64,000 nt of DNA from Cylindrodendrum hubeiense (Eukaryota > Ascomycota > Sordariomycetes > Hypocreales > Nectriaceae): contig JAANBB010000017.1 in NCBI GenBank assembly GCA_014621425.1, positions 124,001 through 188,000 of the forward strand, read 5' to 3'. The notes below the pieces were generated by a model. The model was not told the origin of the DNA. It ran no database searches and was given only the letters and a program-made list of their open reading frames with translations. The position numbers and the translations under genes were made by a program. The stretch's first letter is position 1; every line of letters begins with the position of its first letter. Of this stretch, positions 44,581 through 57,643 are shown piece after piece.

Positions 44581-46229
44581 ATGGCCCAAGACACAATCGT
44601 CAATGGCGGCTCCCAGAAGCAATATGGTCAGTACTCTTTCTTGCCTTAGCCTTATTCCATGTGATGCCGGCCGAAGCCAAGTGGCTCTGTTCCCCAAGCC
44701 GCTCGCAATGCACATTGTTCCAGAGAAGACCAGTGACTGAATACCTGCAAGAAAGAACGCAATCTCAACCTGAGAACCCGTTTGCGACTCTCATCCCCGA
44801 CCAGAGCATAGCCATTGTCCCCGAGTTCAAGCTTGAGTCCGGGGAGGTCCTCCACAACCTCCCTGTCGCATACACGACCAGGGGCAAGCTCAATGACGAG
44901 GGCAACAATGCCATGGTCATCTGCCATGCGCTCACTGGCAGCGCCGATGTTGGTGACTGGTGGGGCCCCTTGCTCGGAGGACCTGGCCGCGCCTTTGATA
45001 CCTCACGGTTCTTCATTATCTGTATGAACAGCCTGGGTAGTCCTTACGGCACTGCGAGCCCGGTAACGGCCAAGGATAATGACCCCACCAAGGGCCGATA
45101 TGGGCCCGAGTTCCCCCTCACAACCATTCGTGACGATGTCAAGTAAGTTATTGCAGTTTATAGATGAACCAACATATTAACAACCCGCAGTCTCCACAGG
45201 CTTGTCCTCAATGACTTGGGTGTCAAGCAGATTGCCGCCGTCATCGGAGGATCGCTGGGCGGCATGTTCGTCCTAGAGTGGGCTTACTTTGGAAAGGACT
45301 ACATCCGATGTGTCGTTCCCATCGCCACCTCTAGCAGACACAGCGCCTGGGGAATCAGTTGGGGCGAGGCGCAGCGACAGAGCATCTATGCGGATCCCAA
45401 GTATGATGACGGATATTATCCCTTCGACGATCCGCCATCCACGGGACTGGGCGCTGCCCGCATGTCAGCACTACTGACCTACCGAAGCCGCAACTCGTTC
45501 GAGTCCCGGTTCGGCCGCAACACCCCCGACCCTTCCAAGATACAGAACATCCGAGAGCGGCCCCATCCAACGACGCCATCCGAGGCGCACTTCAACATCC
45601 ACAACGATGGTCACATCGTGAAGCGCAAGACCCGATCGCGCGACAACAGTGAGAGCGTAACCCCTGATGGAACTTCCACCTCGAAAGCCCAAGACCCGGT
45701 TGCCGACATTGCGGATCCGCAGTTCCACGGTCCCAAGGGCGGCCTCACTGGAGGCGAGTCGCTACCGACTTCGACGTACTTCTCTGCCCAGTCCTACCTG
45801 CGATACCAGGGCGGCAAGTTTGTCAAGCGGTTCGATAGCAACTGCTACATTGCCATGACCCGCAAGCTGGACACTCACGATGTGTCAAGAGACCGAGCCG
45901 GCAGCATCGCTGAGGCCCTGGCTTTGATCGAGCAGCCTACCTTGGTGCTAGGCATTGAGAGCGATGGTCTCTTCACATTCGCAGAGCAGGAAGAGATTGC
46001 GGAGCACATCAAGGATTCGCGACTGGAACGTATTGACAGTCCCGAGGGCCACGATGCGTTCCTGTTGCAGTTTGAGCAGGTCAACAACTACGTCCTCGGG
46101 TTCCTCAAGGAGGTGCTACCGGATATCATGAACAAGGACGGCGGCGCTCCCGAGGAGGTTGGAGTGGGACAGTTGACCAAGTCAAGCACCTTTGGAGAAG
46201 CAGAGGTGGAGGACATCACTGCGTGGTAA
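44581..46229 (+). CDS. MET2: Homoserine O-acetyltransferase
   Basis: Three exons: 44581-44626, 44734-45142 and 45191-46229, giving 497 residues. It transfers acetyl from acetyl-CoA to homoserine, the committed step toward homocysteine and methionine. It has the alpha/beta-hydrolase fold of the MetX family: PEFKLESGEVLHNLPVAYTTRGKL near the start, HALTGSADVGDWWGPLLGGPGRAFDT, the nucleophile Ser173 in GGSLGGM, Asp410 in GIESDGLF and His439 in EGHDAF. Between about residues 262 and 350 is a long hydrophilic linker also found in fungal enzymes but absent from bacterial MetX. The first intron acceptor is uncertain: ending at 44733 (chosen, since it keeps an EYLQ segment) or at 44751 both keep the frame. 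Sulphur regulation is suggested by the upstream TCACGTGA. It shares a divergent promoter with THO2. Confidence 0.93.
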
Positions 46230-49200
46230 ATGCAAACATGGCAAATACAATCATGACGCAAGTTAGGATAGATGAGTTGGGGCGTCCAAGTGTTCAGGTA
46301 TTCTAGTCAGTGGGTAGAGGAAATCAAAAGAAAGTAACTGGGATGGTCCTCAACAGGAACCTTTACCAACAATAAATCCGTGAATAACGCAGCTCCCTGA
46401 TCAGTCTGTGAATGGGAGGCTGGCAGATAAGTTGCTAGTTGGAGGCAAAGCGCTTTGTTTACTCACGATGACGAGTGTTCGTAGGCAAAGAAATTGTGAA
46501 ACACGGCGAAGAGATGATTCCTACCCTTCCACCTAGATCAGGAGACGCAAAATTCTCAAAAATGATTCAACGATACTAGTAAAAGCTACAGGTCAGAGGT
46601 GTGTCTCAGCCAAAAATTTCGGGTTGTGCGTCGTAGGGTTGCACTCCGGAGCAAACCATCCATCCGTACGTGGCGTTTTGTCACCACAACATCCTTTGAC
46701 TCACAGAGGTTGTTTACTAAACATGTCGAACACGGGGCAGTTGTTGAGCAACGCCAACTTCCGATCGTGCGACCTTTCCGACCTCCCGATTCGGTGGTTC
46801 ACAACATGTTTTCTTCTTCGTAGCGAACCGTGTACTGTAGATCAAAGACAAAGCATTTGTAACCCTTGGATCACGAGAAACATATTACCAAGTCTACCAT
46901 CCCCGTCTTTGGGCTTTTTTTCGGCCTCTTGCTTTATTACGAAACCCCCGAGTAGTGTTTACGGGATAGTTGTGCCGAAGCCCAGTGCTACTAACGCGGG
47001 CTCTACTATACAATACATCTCTAAGCCAGGGGTAAGTATTACGCCGGGAGGACCTCAGGCCATCGGCTTCCGGAACTTCATGCTTATTCAGGACAAGTAT
47101 CGCCTCTACGGCGAAAAGGGGCTTCTCACCATTTGGTTGCCTCGGCTGAATCTGACAGGCGAAAAGGCGCAGATGACGAAAAGGCGTGAATGAACATAAG
47201 CCACTAATACAACACATCAACGGGCAACGCGGGGCGGCTCGTAGATCGTCCGGCAGATTGGGTTAGGTATGTCATGATGACGGATGTCTAAATCTGCTTA
47301 TCGAGAGCACAGACGTCTATACACAAAAGGAACGCCCGACGATGCGGGGAAGAAGTCCTGTGTTTGCTTTGCTGGGGATGACATGGCCTCATTTTCAAGC
47401 CACCGGGACGACGATATTGTTTTTGGGTCAGCCGCAATTTCATCATGCCCTCCTCATGCCATGCCCACCGGAAGAGACGGTCTAGGCTGTTGAGGCCCAG
47501 GGGAATAAGACGATACCAGGAACATAGTGAGGCCACTGGGGGACTGGAAGATAACGATAAATCGCCTAGGGGTGATAGGAGCTACAGCCGTCCGGATATC
47601 TATTCGGTTTCGGCCACGGCTAACTGCCGATTTGAGACCCTCCGAGACCGAATGCGACATCGCGGTCGTGCAAGTGCACATATGCGGTCAAGCGTGACGC
47701 TCCGTTGGATGGAAATGCTGTAGGATACGGCCGCCAGCCTCCTCCTTGACGTTGAAGTGCTACTTTGCTTGTTTTGCGTGAGACAAGCTGTGCGTGCTGC
47801 ATCAATATCCGCAAGACATGCCGCCGTCGAAGCGAGATGATGTAGGCACTGCATTGGATAGGTGGGATGACGAGACGCGTGGGTCAATGCGATGTAAGCC
47901 GCGTAGCTCTAGGCAGTCGAGGTGGTTTTCTACAGCAAGGACCGAAGGATACGGCGTCGCAAGGCATTGTCTCGGCAGTACTGGCTTGGCTGTCATAGCT
48001 GTCATGGCTGTTAAGGCGGACGGGCCAAGATTAAAAAGACTGTAAAAAGAGGCACAACAAATCCACGGAGGGCAAAGGCCAACGGGAGGGCCCCGCTTCG
48101 TGTTTCGAGGCTCGTTCAGATATTGTAATCGTCTGTCAGCAGCACCGAAACAACGCAGGTACCTCTATTACGGGGATGTCCGATCCATAATCCGACAGGC
48201 TTCCCGAGGTGACGGCGCACGGGCTGGTCACTGCGCTGAGTGCTTTCTTTCTGACCTCGGTGTGCTCCGGTGATGGAGTTTATAGTGCAATCAATCCGCG
48301 ACTTGATGCCGATGCTTTGACCTCGCACTTGGGTGCCGTTGCTTGGTGATTGGGCGTTTTGTAAGACGCTCTCTGGAGGCATAAACACCCAAATCATGGC
48401 CGGCAGGCTCGTTCATGCAACGGTGCGCATCTCTGGTCGATCTTTGTGTGTGAAACCTCGGCAGTCGAGATGGTGGCACACAAATGTGACTCTCTTGTCT
48501 GCTTTGCCGTGCTCCCACAGGTCGATCACAGGCATTGACGACTTTGACAACTCTAACGTTGCGACTGGCTCTGCATCGAGCAAGAGGCCAGTCAAATCGT
48601 GGGTGGGGAAGAAGAGCCAAGCATCCAGGGGGCGCGCACACGTGGATGACCGATTGGCTGTGTTTGGGATAGAGGGCCCTGGTCAACACCAAGAGATGCT
48701 GAGACACAAAGGAGACGGAAGCAGACTATTTGAGAGCGAGCATCAGGCGCCAGCCACAAATCGCATTCCTCACCGAGGCTAGATGACGCTGAGCCAGGTC
48801 TATCGCTCGGTATGGACGCGTCCCGGGGCTGTGGTTTGAGGCCCTTGTCATCAGGAGCACTAGGTGTTGGGCACGTGTTGGCGGGCTTGCATCACATCAC
48901 ATCAGGGCTGCGACTGTCGTCCTGTCTCTCGCATGGAGCTACAGGGATCCTATCCGACGATAGCCTCTCTACCGCTCGCGGCGTGCAAAACGTGGACTGT
49001 TCTGAAGGCATCCATCGCGCAGAAAGACGTGGCCCGCCCGGGGGCTAGAAGCAGCGTGGAAGAAGAGGGAGTGGAGCCAGGAGGAGCCAAGAGGAGCCAA
49101 GAAGTGTGCAGGCCACTTGTTGTGTGATTGATTGAATGGCATTCAGGTGAGGACCGTCGCCCGTGACTAATTAGGGGCGTTTCACCGGGCGATGGCGCAG

Positions 49201-52095
49201 CTAGGATCTACAGAGTTGCAGCCGCAGACAAGCTGAGTGTGCTGCGTGTGCTGCGTATGCTGAGTGTGCTGGACGTGTTGATGTCGCAACCAGGCTGGCA
49301 CGACCCAGCTGTCTGGGATGAGGCTTGCTTTAGAGGCCGAGCTGTGTTGCAGTCTTGCAGTCTTGTACGTTATTGCGCTGCTCGGAGGCGTGGCCCGTCA
49401 TCCGCCTCGGACCGTCGTCGGTCGTCGGTCGTGTGCATAGTGCGTACATAGTATGCGTCGACGGCGTCGAGAATGGATACTATCGTGCCCAGGCTGCTAG
49501 GTTGTCTGCCAGGGGATTAGTGGCATGAGTGTGTTTACGTACAGCAAATTCCCACGTCTAACAGCGGCAGTGACAGTACGTAAGGGTATTGGTTTCGGCC
49601 TTGTCTTGTGCACTAACCGCGCGGTACGTACCCCTCGGCAGCAAGGAAGCTGTGGTTACTGTGGGAGGTGCAATCAACTTAGGTAAAAGTGATGTTGGAG
49701 GCGATGAAAGGAGAAAAACCGGAGATGGCTGGGTTCCCGGGTGCATTTGTGGCGGGTGCCAGGCAGATCCGCAGGGCGCGAGTATATTGGCAGATTATTG
49801 GCAGATTGGGTAGCCAAGCAGGCACGCGGCGATACAACGGGGGAAATCTGCGGAATGCGGGTAACTTAGTGGATGCGCGCAATGCGATGTGTGCACGATT
49901 TGTGTTCCGATGAGATGATGCATGGAAGCCTGGGTGGAAGAAGAGGAATCCAAGCTCCGCGCTTCTGGAAGCCCAACAGAAAAGAAGACCCGAGGAACTC
50001 CCCCAGGGAGGCGAAACGGGTACCTACCTCCAGTGCTCCAGCGCTCCAATGCCTCCCCACTGATTCGCAGTGGGTGCCCGGCCGCTGGTCCACTGAAGGG
50101 CCACTAGGCAGCCTCCCGGGACGGAGGGGCCACAAGCTTCGCCAGGGGCGTTGCAGCGGAGGGTGAGCGAAGCTGGAGCTGGCCGCCCAGTGCAACGTCG
50201 CCTGGAAGGGGCATGGTGCACGCCCTACACAGGACGCCTGCTCGGGGGATGACGAATCGATGCCCAGAGAGTTTAGCTCGCGTCGAGATGGAGTGTGCAT
50301 GTCGGCCGTGAGTGGTCATGGGCGAGCCAAGTCGCGTGGTTTTGTGTTTGCCCATGCGCAATATCGAGCAGGATCAAGAGATCTGGAGGCTGAGTCTAGA
50401 TGTTCAATCTCCAACCCATGGGCGAGGCATCTTGGAATAAAGTCCAGTCTCCATTCCCGGAAAGGGCGCCATCGCCCCGTTAGTGGGCGGGGTGTCTGCC
50501 CGGCGCCCAAGGAGGGAAAGGTACCTCCCACAGGCGTACGGGACTAGCCCTCTGCGTCAGAGCCAGCCACTGGGGTTGCAGTGCTGCGTGGTAAGCTCCT
50601 GTGGGGTGGGCGGGGGGGCTTGAAAGGGCTTGGGAAGGCTTGAAAAAGTGCGTGAACTGGCTTCGCGAGGCGTCCAAGAGGCGCCGCGATTGTAGATTCC
50701 GGGCTCGTCGCTCGTCGTGCTCGCTCGGCGCGGACACCACCACGGTCGTCGACATGGGATTCCTGGCATTGCTTGCACTGTCGCGCCCCATGCAGCAGAC
50801 CTTGGGTCGCCGGCTGCGGCCCCGTCTCCGTAATGCGTAATGATGGCGCTGCGAGGCCCAAGCCGGGCCCCTGGCATCCACTGGAGAACTGGATCTCGTC
50901 TCCCCTAGCACACCCCTGCGGCGGCTACGCCCAATAGAGGAGGTGGGTTTTTTTCTAGTGGGCTTCTTCCTCGGCTTCCAGTGGCTCCGACTGGGTCCTC
51001 CAGTGGCCCAGTGGCCGCTCACTGACCCTCCTCCACTGAACCTCCTCCGCCGACCCTCCCTCCACCTTCTAAAACCGCTGCTCTCCACCAACCCTCGCCC
51101 ACGGTGTCCACGGTGCCCACGGTGTCCCACGGTGTCCCACTAGCCCCGTCCTGCTTGCTTGCCCACCTTGCCCACCTACCTCTCGCAGTTACACACAGTA
51201 TTACTCGATACATTTGTACGCGGTAGGGTACCAACCGAGCCTGCTCTCGCTCTCCTCCCACCCAATCCGGTCTCTCACTCGCTCTCACTCGCTCTCTCAC
51301 TCCAATCCAATCCTCCTCTTGTGCTCTATGGATCCCGGCTTTACATGGGTCCAGCGGCCCTCCCCTCCCCTCCTCGGTCTCCTCGTTTATACCCATCCTC
51401 CCGTCGCTCTTAAGAGCAACCCGGCAGCGCCCACCCCCCATCTTGAACTTGGTATATCCACCCTCCATCCCCGACTCCGCCTCCATCCCGCGGCTCTGTT
51501 GCCGTCTCTCCCAACCTTGGACTCTCTCTCAAACGCCCTCTAAACGCTCTTCCAACCGATCACCGACCACCGACCCGTCCATTCTTCCACCACCGCGACA
51601 GCCGCCGCCATCGTCGCTCCCTCATCTTTGGAATCGCCAGCGCCCACTCCAGCACTCCAGTCGCTTCCCTCCCACCCGACGTCAAACGGCCAGGATCCAG
51701 TTGGATAGCGCAGACTCTCAAGGCTCTACCTCGCCGTCATCCTCCATTGCCATCGCTCTCTCGCCCACAGCATTCATCCACCACATTCAACTCCGACGAC
51801 TCTCCGAGCCAGGTATCCAGCATCCAGCATCCAGCATCGCTCCCAGGCAGCAGACAATATCCTCGCTCATCACCCGCGCGGCCCCCCCGGTTGGCCAACT
51901 CCACAGACCCAGGCCCACGGCTTCCCGGCTTCCGGCGCCCACCCTGATGTCTATGGTGTCGACGGCGCGCTCAATCTGAACCTCATCCCCCTACCACCAA
52001 CCAAGACGACAAAGGCAGCGCTTTTGCCCATAGACTAATGTCGTGGTACACGGTTCTCTCTTCCCACGCTCCCCGCTCCCCATAGGACTTCCACC
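46230..52095. other. 5.9-kb gene-free stretch
   Basis: No coherent gene on either strand. 46240-47300 is AT-richer, with a 189-codon open frame (46624-47193) of no recognised family. The middle (47300-50600) is of mixed composition with many small open frames. From about 50900 it becomes pyrimidine-rich, with repeated CACGGTGTCC units near 51097-51141 and CTCTCACTCG runs near 51270-51305. This fits a long promoter and 5' leader for the permease gene at 52096. Confidence 0.5.
46371..46376 (+). terminator. Candidate polyadenylation signal of MET2
   Basis: A perfect AATAAA about 140 bases after the stop, in an A-rich context. Confidence 0.45.
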
Positions 52096-54563
52096 ATGCC
52101 CGACCCTGACGATATGCTGCCGCCCCCGGCGAGCCCTTTCCTCCACGACCGTACTTACGGTGGCAATAATGCCTTTCACAATTTTTGGAATGATTACTCT
52201 CACATCTCAGACCCAAATCTGCGCCGCCGCCTGGCCTTGTCCGAGATCGACAAGGTCCCCTTTGGCATGTACCGTACGTGATATTGAAACATTTAGTCCT
52301 GCAACATTCCGTCTTGCCATATACTAACCAAGCTGCAGATGTCCGCGCCGTGTTAGTTGCAGGCGTAGGTTTCTTCCTCGACTCATATGACATATTCGCC
52401 ATCAACCTCGTCACATCCCTACTAGGCGTCGTCTTCTGGGGAGACAAGGACCCCCGGAACGGCTTTGGCGGCAACAATGGCTACTTGCCCGATCATGTCA
52501 ACCAGGCCTTCAAGGCTTCTACCAGTGCCGGAATTGTCATTGGCATGGTTGCGTTTGGATGGCTCGCCGAGTAAGCCCCCAGTCATATGTCTCGTCTTTG
52601 TACGACGTCCCTTTGCTAATTACTTACCGCAGCGCATTCGGACGCCGCCGCATGTACGGTGTCGAACTCGGCATCATCATCCTTGCAACACTAAGTTGCG
52701 CACTTGTCTCATCAAGCCCGTCCATGGGCTCCACTGGCTTGCTAATATTCTGGCGCGTCATGATGGTATGGAAACTCATCGGCCCTTGATGAACAGCAAC
52801 AGCTAACTCCAATCAGGGCATCGGTATTGGCGGCGATTATCCCCTTTCTTCAGTAATTACAGCCGAGTAAGTTGCCTTGATCCCCATGAAGCTGTTTTGC
52901 TGTCTTGATCAAAACCCGTAGAGTTGTTCTCTTGTACTAACTTGAATCCGCTAGATTCGCTCCTACGAGGTGGCGCGGCGCTATGGTCGCAGCAGTTTTC
53001 TCCATGCAAGGCTTCGGACAACTTGGAGCGGCCATCGTAGCCCTCATCACAAATGTCGCCTTCAAGCAGGCGTTCGTCGATATCCCCAACGAGGGCGAAT
53101 GTGGTTACGAATGCCGCCTTGCTGCTGATCGATCGTGGCGCATCATCATCGGGCTCGGCGCTATCCCTGCCTGCTTAGCTCTCTACTATCGCATCACCAT
53201 TCCCGAGACGCCTCGCTACACCTTCGACATCGAGCACGACGTTGAAAAGGCCGACGCCGACATCAAGGCATACGTGTCGAGCAAGTCCACGGGTCAGTTT
53301 GACGTAGTCCAACATGAGCGCCGCAGGGTGATCGCCGGACGGTCGCTCAACCTTCCCCATGCCTCATGGAGCGACCTCATATCCTTCTTCCGCCAGTGGG
53401 CCAACTTTAAGATGCTCCTGGGAACCACCCTGTCTTGGTTCTTTCTTGTGAGTCGACCGATACCACCATATCTCATCAATACTAACGCCCCGTACCAGGA
53501 TCTCGCCTTTTATGGCCTAGGACTGAATAACACTATCGTTCTCCAGGCCGTAGGTTATGGCAGTGGCAACTCCATGTATGAGAAGCTCCACAATCAGGCC
53601 GTAGGCTTGATTATCTTAACATGTGCCGGCTCGATTCCAGGCTACTGGTTTGCCGTCTTTACCATCGACACCATTGGTCGCAAGCCTCTCCAGGTGATTG
53701 GCTTTACTCTTCTGACTATTCTCTTCTGCATTCTGGGTTTTGCATACAACCAGCTCAGCGAAGGCGCTCTGCTAGCTCTTTACATTATTGGCCAGTTCCT
53801 CTTCAACGCTGGCCCCAACACCACAACATTTATTGTCCCTGGAGAATGCTTCCCCACGCGATACCGCTCCACCGGCCACGGCATATCCGCTGCCATGGGC
53901 AAGATTGGAGCAATCATCGCCCAGGTCATCAGTATCCCCTTGATACGCCATGGTTCTGAACCAGGATGCGAGGGCGTCCAATGCTCTCCAAACTTACACC
54001 GGCTGCTCCAACTATTCGCACTCTTCATGTTTTTCGGAACTTTGGTCTCCTTCCTCATCCCGGAGACCAAGGGAATGACCCTCGAGGAACTCTCAGGCGA
54101 ACCCCGCACCAGCTACAATGCTGGCTGCAACGGTAGCATCAGTCTTGGATCCCCCAAGATGCGGAAGTGGAACCCGTTCCACGGCGGCCAACCCGCCGGA
54201 TTCTCCTATCCCCGATCAAGGATGGGCAACCTCTCCAAGAGGAAGATGGATCGCGTTGGCATCATGATGTCTCCCGAACTCGTCGCAGAGAATTCGCGTC
54301 TGCGGAGGACACGCCTCTGGCGTAAGCACCACAAGGCCAAGACGAGCAGCGAAGGGACCAACGAGATCGCACTGAGCACGCGAAGTTCAGGGACCGCCGA
54401 CGATGAGATATTCCCGGCGGGCAACCCGACGTCGATGAGCAACGCCCCTCCGCAACCGCCACCAAGCTGGGGTGCGGGATGGGGCAGAGTCGACAGAGGA
54501 GCACCTCCACCACTGTTAAACGCGGTTCAGCTGCAAGACGTTGGCATGCTGCTGTCCAAGTAG
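52096..54563 (+). CDS. Phosphate:H+ symporter (PHS family, PHO84-like MFS permease)
   Basis: Six exons: 52096-52273, 52339-52570, 52633-52765, 52817-52866, 52955-53447 and 53499-54563, giving 716 residues. Twelve hydrophobic segments carry the PHS signatures: HVRAVLVAGVGFFLDSYDIFAINLV in TM1, WLADAFGRRRMYG (MFS motif A), GIGIGGDYPLSSVITAE in TM4 (about residues 182-198), RWRGAM, PETPRYT, NTTTFIVPGECFPTRYRSTGHGISAAMGKIGA and PETKGMTLEELSGE. It should import inorganic phosphate with protons at the plasma membrane. The last ~150 residues are an unusually long cytosolic tail with basic clusters (RLRRTRLWRKHHKAK) and a proline-rich stretch. The fifth intron is 51 nt and stop-free, so its retention would insert 17 residues between EC loops or helices. 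No CACGTG (Pho4/NUC-1) site was seen in the preceding kilobase. Confidence 0.92.
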
Positions 54564-55270
54564 CCCCGTCCGCTTTTGTTCGTTCGGACATATTCTTCGA
54601 TATTTTTGGCAAAGCCATACATTTGTTACTTTTTAGGCGTTGACTGGAAATTGGGCTGGAACATGTGCTTTAGACGATGATACCTTTAGATTTGCATTTT
54701 TGGGGTGCATAGGAAACGGCCAGCACCAAAAGGACGGGCCCTTTTCCCGGGACGGATCAGCAGTGGATGTCGAGAGGAGTTGTACGTGTACGAGTACAAA
54801 TGAAATGACGAAGACGAGACAATGTCCTCTCCGAGAAATTTTGATCATCGCCTTGATTTGCTCCTTCATTCTTGTGAATTTGTGCTTCCATTACTATTGC
54901 TGCAAGCGTGCATATTCGAGAGGGCAAAGACGAGAACACATTTGAGTTCTGGGAGAAGAGAGATAGATACAGAATTCTCAGTCATATTTGGTATCACGGC
55001 TAGTTAACTGCAAAGCGACCCAAATCAAGCTTGGTATCGACAACTAGTACTGTAAAGCAATCATGTCATCCAGACGCCGAGCGTCAATCTCATTATCATC
55101 AATCAAACAACTCAAACAAAGCATGTCTTGCCAAAAGAAAACCGAGCCCCATTTATCTCAGCCCCTCCCTTGACTGCCGAACCAACACGGCAACAGAAAC
55201 GTCCCTTTAAGACAGTAATGCAAGATGCCGAAGCGGCACGGTACCACACACATCAAGCCGGCAAATCAGC
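54564..55270. other. Convergent spacer
   Basis: 3' flanks of the phosphate permease and dynamin genes. AT-rich around 54600-55150; no gene recognised. Confidence 0.5.
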
Positions 55271-57643
55271 TTAGCCGCGAAGAATCTTCAGCGCCTGTCT
55301 TAGGTTCTCAATGTCCGCGTTCAGCTTCTTGCGACGCTCGCGCGAGATCATGTCCTCTCCGGCGATCGAGTCCAGCTGGTCATCCGACATCTTCAGGACG
55401 ACCGTGTCCGAGAGGACGGCGAGGGGGCTGTCGGTCGCGTGCAGCAGGTAGTGGTGGATGACCTGCTGGCAGAGCACGTCGACGAAGCGGCTGCGAGCGA
55501 TGTCGTAATAGGAGAAGAGGACATCATGGATATCCTGGCGAGTCGTCTTGACAGGATCTTCGTTGCCCAAGGCCATCACCAGGATCGTCTCGATCTTGTC
55601 AACGTCAACTGCTCTCCGGTCGGCGCGAAGTTCCGCATTGGCCTGTTCCCGCAACGATTCGTTGCGAGCACGCCTAGTACGATCGCGCTTGTCCCAAAAG
55701 GAGGGGTTGTAAGTCATGGAGGTCCCCTGGAACTCAACATCGAGGAGGAACTCGGCATGGTCGACAGCGCGTTGGTATCTCTTCTGAAGATCGTCGAGGA
55801 GGTAAGTCCACAGCTCGGTGCGCACATCAGGATCTGGGCAAACCTTCTCCAAGACAGTACGGATGAAGTGATGCACGATCAAGATGGCGTTGGAGACGTG
55901 GGCACGAGCCATGGGGGACCACTTCTTGGACTGCTCCTTGAAAGTCGTGGGAAGCATCTCGCCGCTGAACTGTAGAAATTGTCAGAATGCATGTATCATG
56001 ATGAGTTCAGATGGAGTTAGACTTACAGTGCCCAGTTCGTCGCCTCGGGAGGTCATGTACTCATGCTCAATGTACTTGAGGATATCCTCGTCCGAAGGAG
56101 GAGCACAACCATAAGGCTCAGCAAGAAGCCCATCCAAGTCCTCTTCTCCAATTAGCGGGATGTTGAAGTTCGCCTTGTTGTCATATAGGTCATCTCGATC
56201 AAAGGATTCGCCGAAGCCAAAGTCGGAGCTATACTTCGTCGAATCCTCTTCCTTAATGGCCGCATCGGTGTCGGCAGACTTGTCTTCCTCTTGGGCCGAA
56301 AACTTTCGGGCGTGACCTTTCTCGTAGACAACACGTGAAAAGCGTTCGTTGATCTCTCGGATGCGAGTAACGAGCTTCAGATCCGTGTTTTCAGAAAAGA
56401 TCTTGTTCCTGTTGTAGTACGCATCCAGACCTTGGTCCTTGATGCGCATGAACTTGCTAGCCACCTCGCCAACGAACATCCGTTGTTCATCAACAGTACT
56501 CCGCGACTGACCCATGCCTTCAAGGTCTTCCTCTTTTCCCTTCAACTTACTCGAGAGCTCGGCTCGAACTTTGGGAAACTCGTTCCGAGTGCGATCCATA
56601 AGGAGCTGCTGGATGCGAGTCTTGAGGGCGGGGATGCCAACCCGCTCGGCAGGGAGTCTTGTCCACGGTGACTGACTGAAAAAGGACTTCTCTTCAGAGT
56701 TGCGTGCCTCGGTGCTGGACGAGGTGTCGTCTGCGCCACGGTTTTTGACGACACAATAACCGAGCTGAAGATCACGACGTCTTCCAAGAACCAAGTCGAC
56801 AACAACCTCCTTGGTGGCATTCTCGACGGCAAGATCAGGCTTGGTGAGGACACCCAAGGTTCGCTTGCCGTCGGGATCCGCCTCCTTGGCGTAAGTTAAG
56901 ATCTTCTGGTTGGCAATGTCACCATTGCAGGGAACAACGGCAAGGATAATAGTGCGTGATTCACTGATGTATCCCTTGACCATATTCTTGACGAGTTCAA
57001 TGTCATCCTTGGTCGTCAGACCTGGCGTCTCGTTCTCAAACATTCCTGGGACATCAATAACAGTAAGATGGTCCTCGTTTGGTCCGCTGATTTCAACCCG
57101 CAGGATGTCGCGACTGAAAGCCGAACCAGGACCATCAGGGTCCGATTTGATTCCCATGACTTCGGCCGCCTATTCAAGATTAGTAAGAAACGCGAGGATA
57201 GAAGCGCAGGTAGGTTAAGACGTACATCACTGAAGATCTTCGCAAACTCTGGGGCGTTGAGGTTAGAGGCTTCTCGCCTGAATTTCTTAGCTTTGCCCTC
57301 GTCGGCATCAACAGCCTGGATTGAAACAACAATGCTCTTGGTTTCCTCGCGGCGACAGATGATCTCAGTAGCATGGCGGGTGCAAAGGGTTACGTTGCGA
57401 GGAAAGTGAAAGCCAGTGAGCGAGTCCAACACGCTCGACTTTCCAGCACTCTGGTCACCAACAACAACCATCTAGCAGGAGGGTTAGTGGTGAACGTTGA
57501 ATGCGTTAGATAGTAGAGAGATAACATACCTGTGGGAGAGGGACCATCTCTTGGATTCCAAGCTCTCGCAACTTGTCCATCTTGTCCAGAAGAGCCCGGC
57601 TTCCGAGCCCTCCGGTAGAATTGGATGAAGTCGATGCCGTCAT
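55271..57643 (-). CDS. Dynamin/Mx-like large GTPase (fungal type)
   Basis: Four exons: 57643-57530, 57471-57226, 57169-56027 and 55969-55271, all joined at codon boundaries, giving 733 residues. The GTPase domain shows G1 GDQSAGKSS (43-51), switch I LCTRHATEI (67-75), G3 DVPG (159-162) and G4 TKPD (229-232). The stalk follows, then a C-terminal GTPase effector domain (about 645-733). There is no PH domain and no proline-rich tail, so it is closer to Mx or Vps1 than to classical dynamin. Its switch I reads CTRxATE instead of CTRxPL, as I recall for a filamentous-fungal subfamily of Mx-like proteins. Such proteins oligomerise and act on membranes, but the target here is unknown. The start at ATG 57643 has a good context (GAAATG); the frame extends upstream only to a TTG. 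Confidence 0.92.

Noticed and set aside
46624..47193. 189-codon open frame after MET2
   Set aside because: The C-terminal part looked briefly protein-like (QAIGFRNFMLIQDKYRLYGEKG) but no family was recognised and no exons join it; a relic cannot be excluded.
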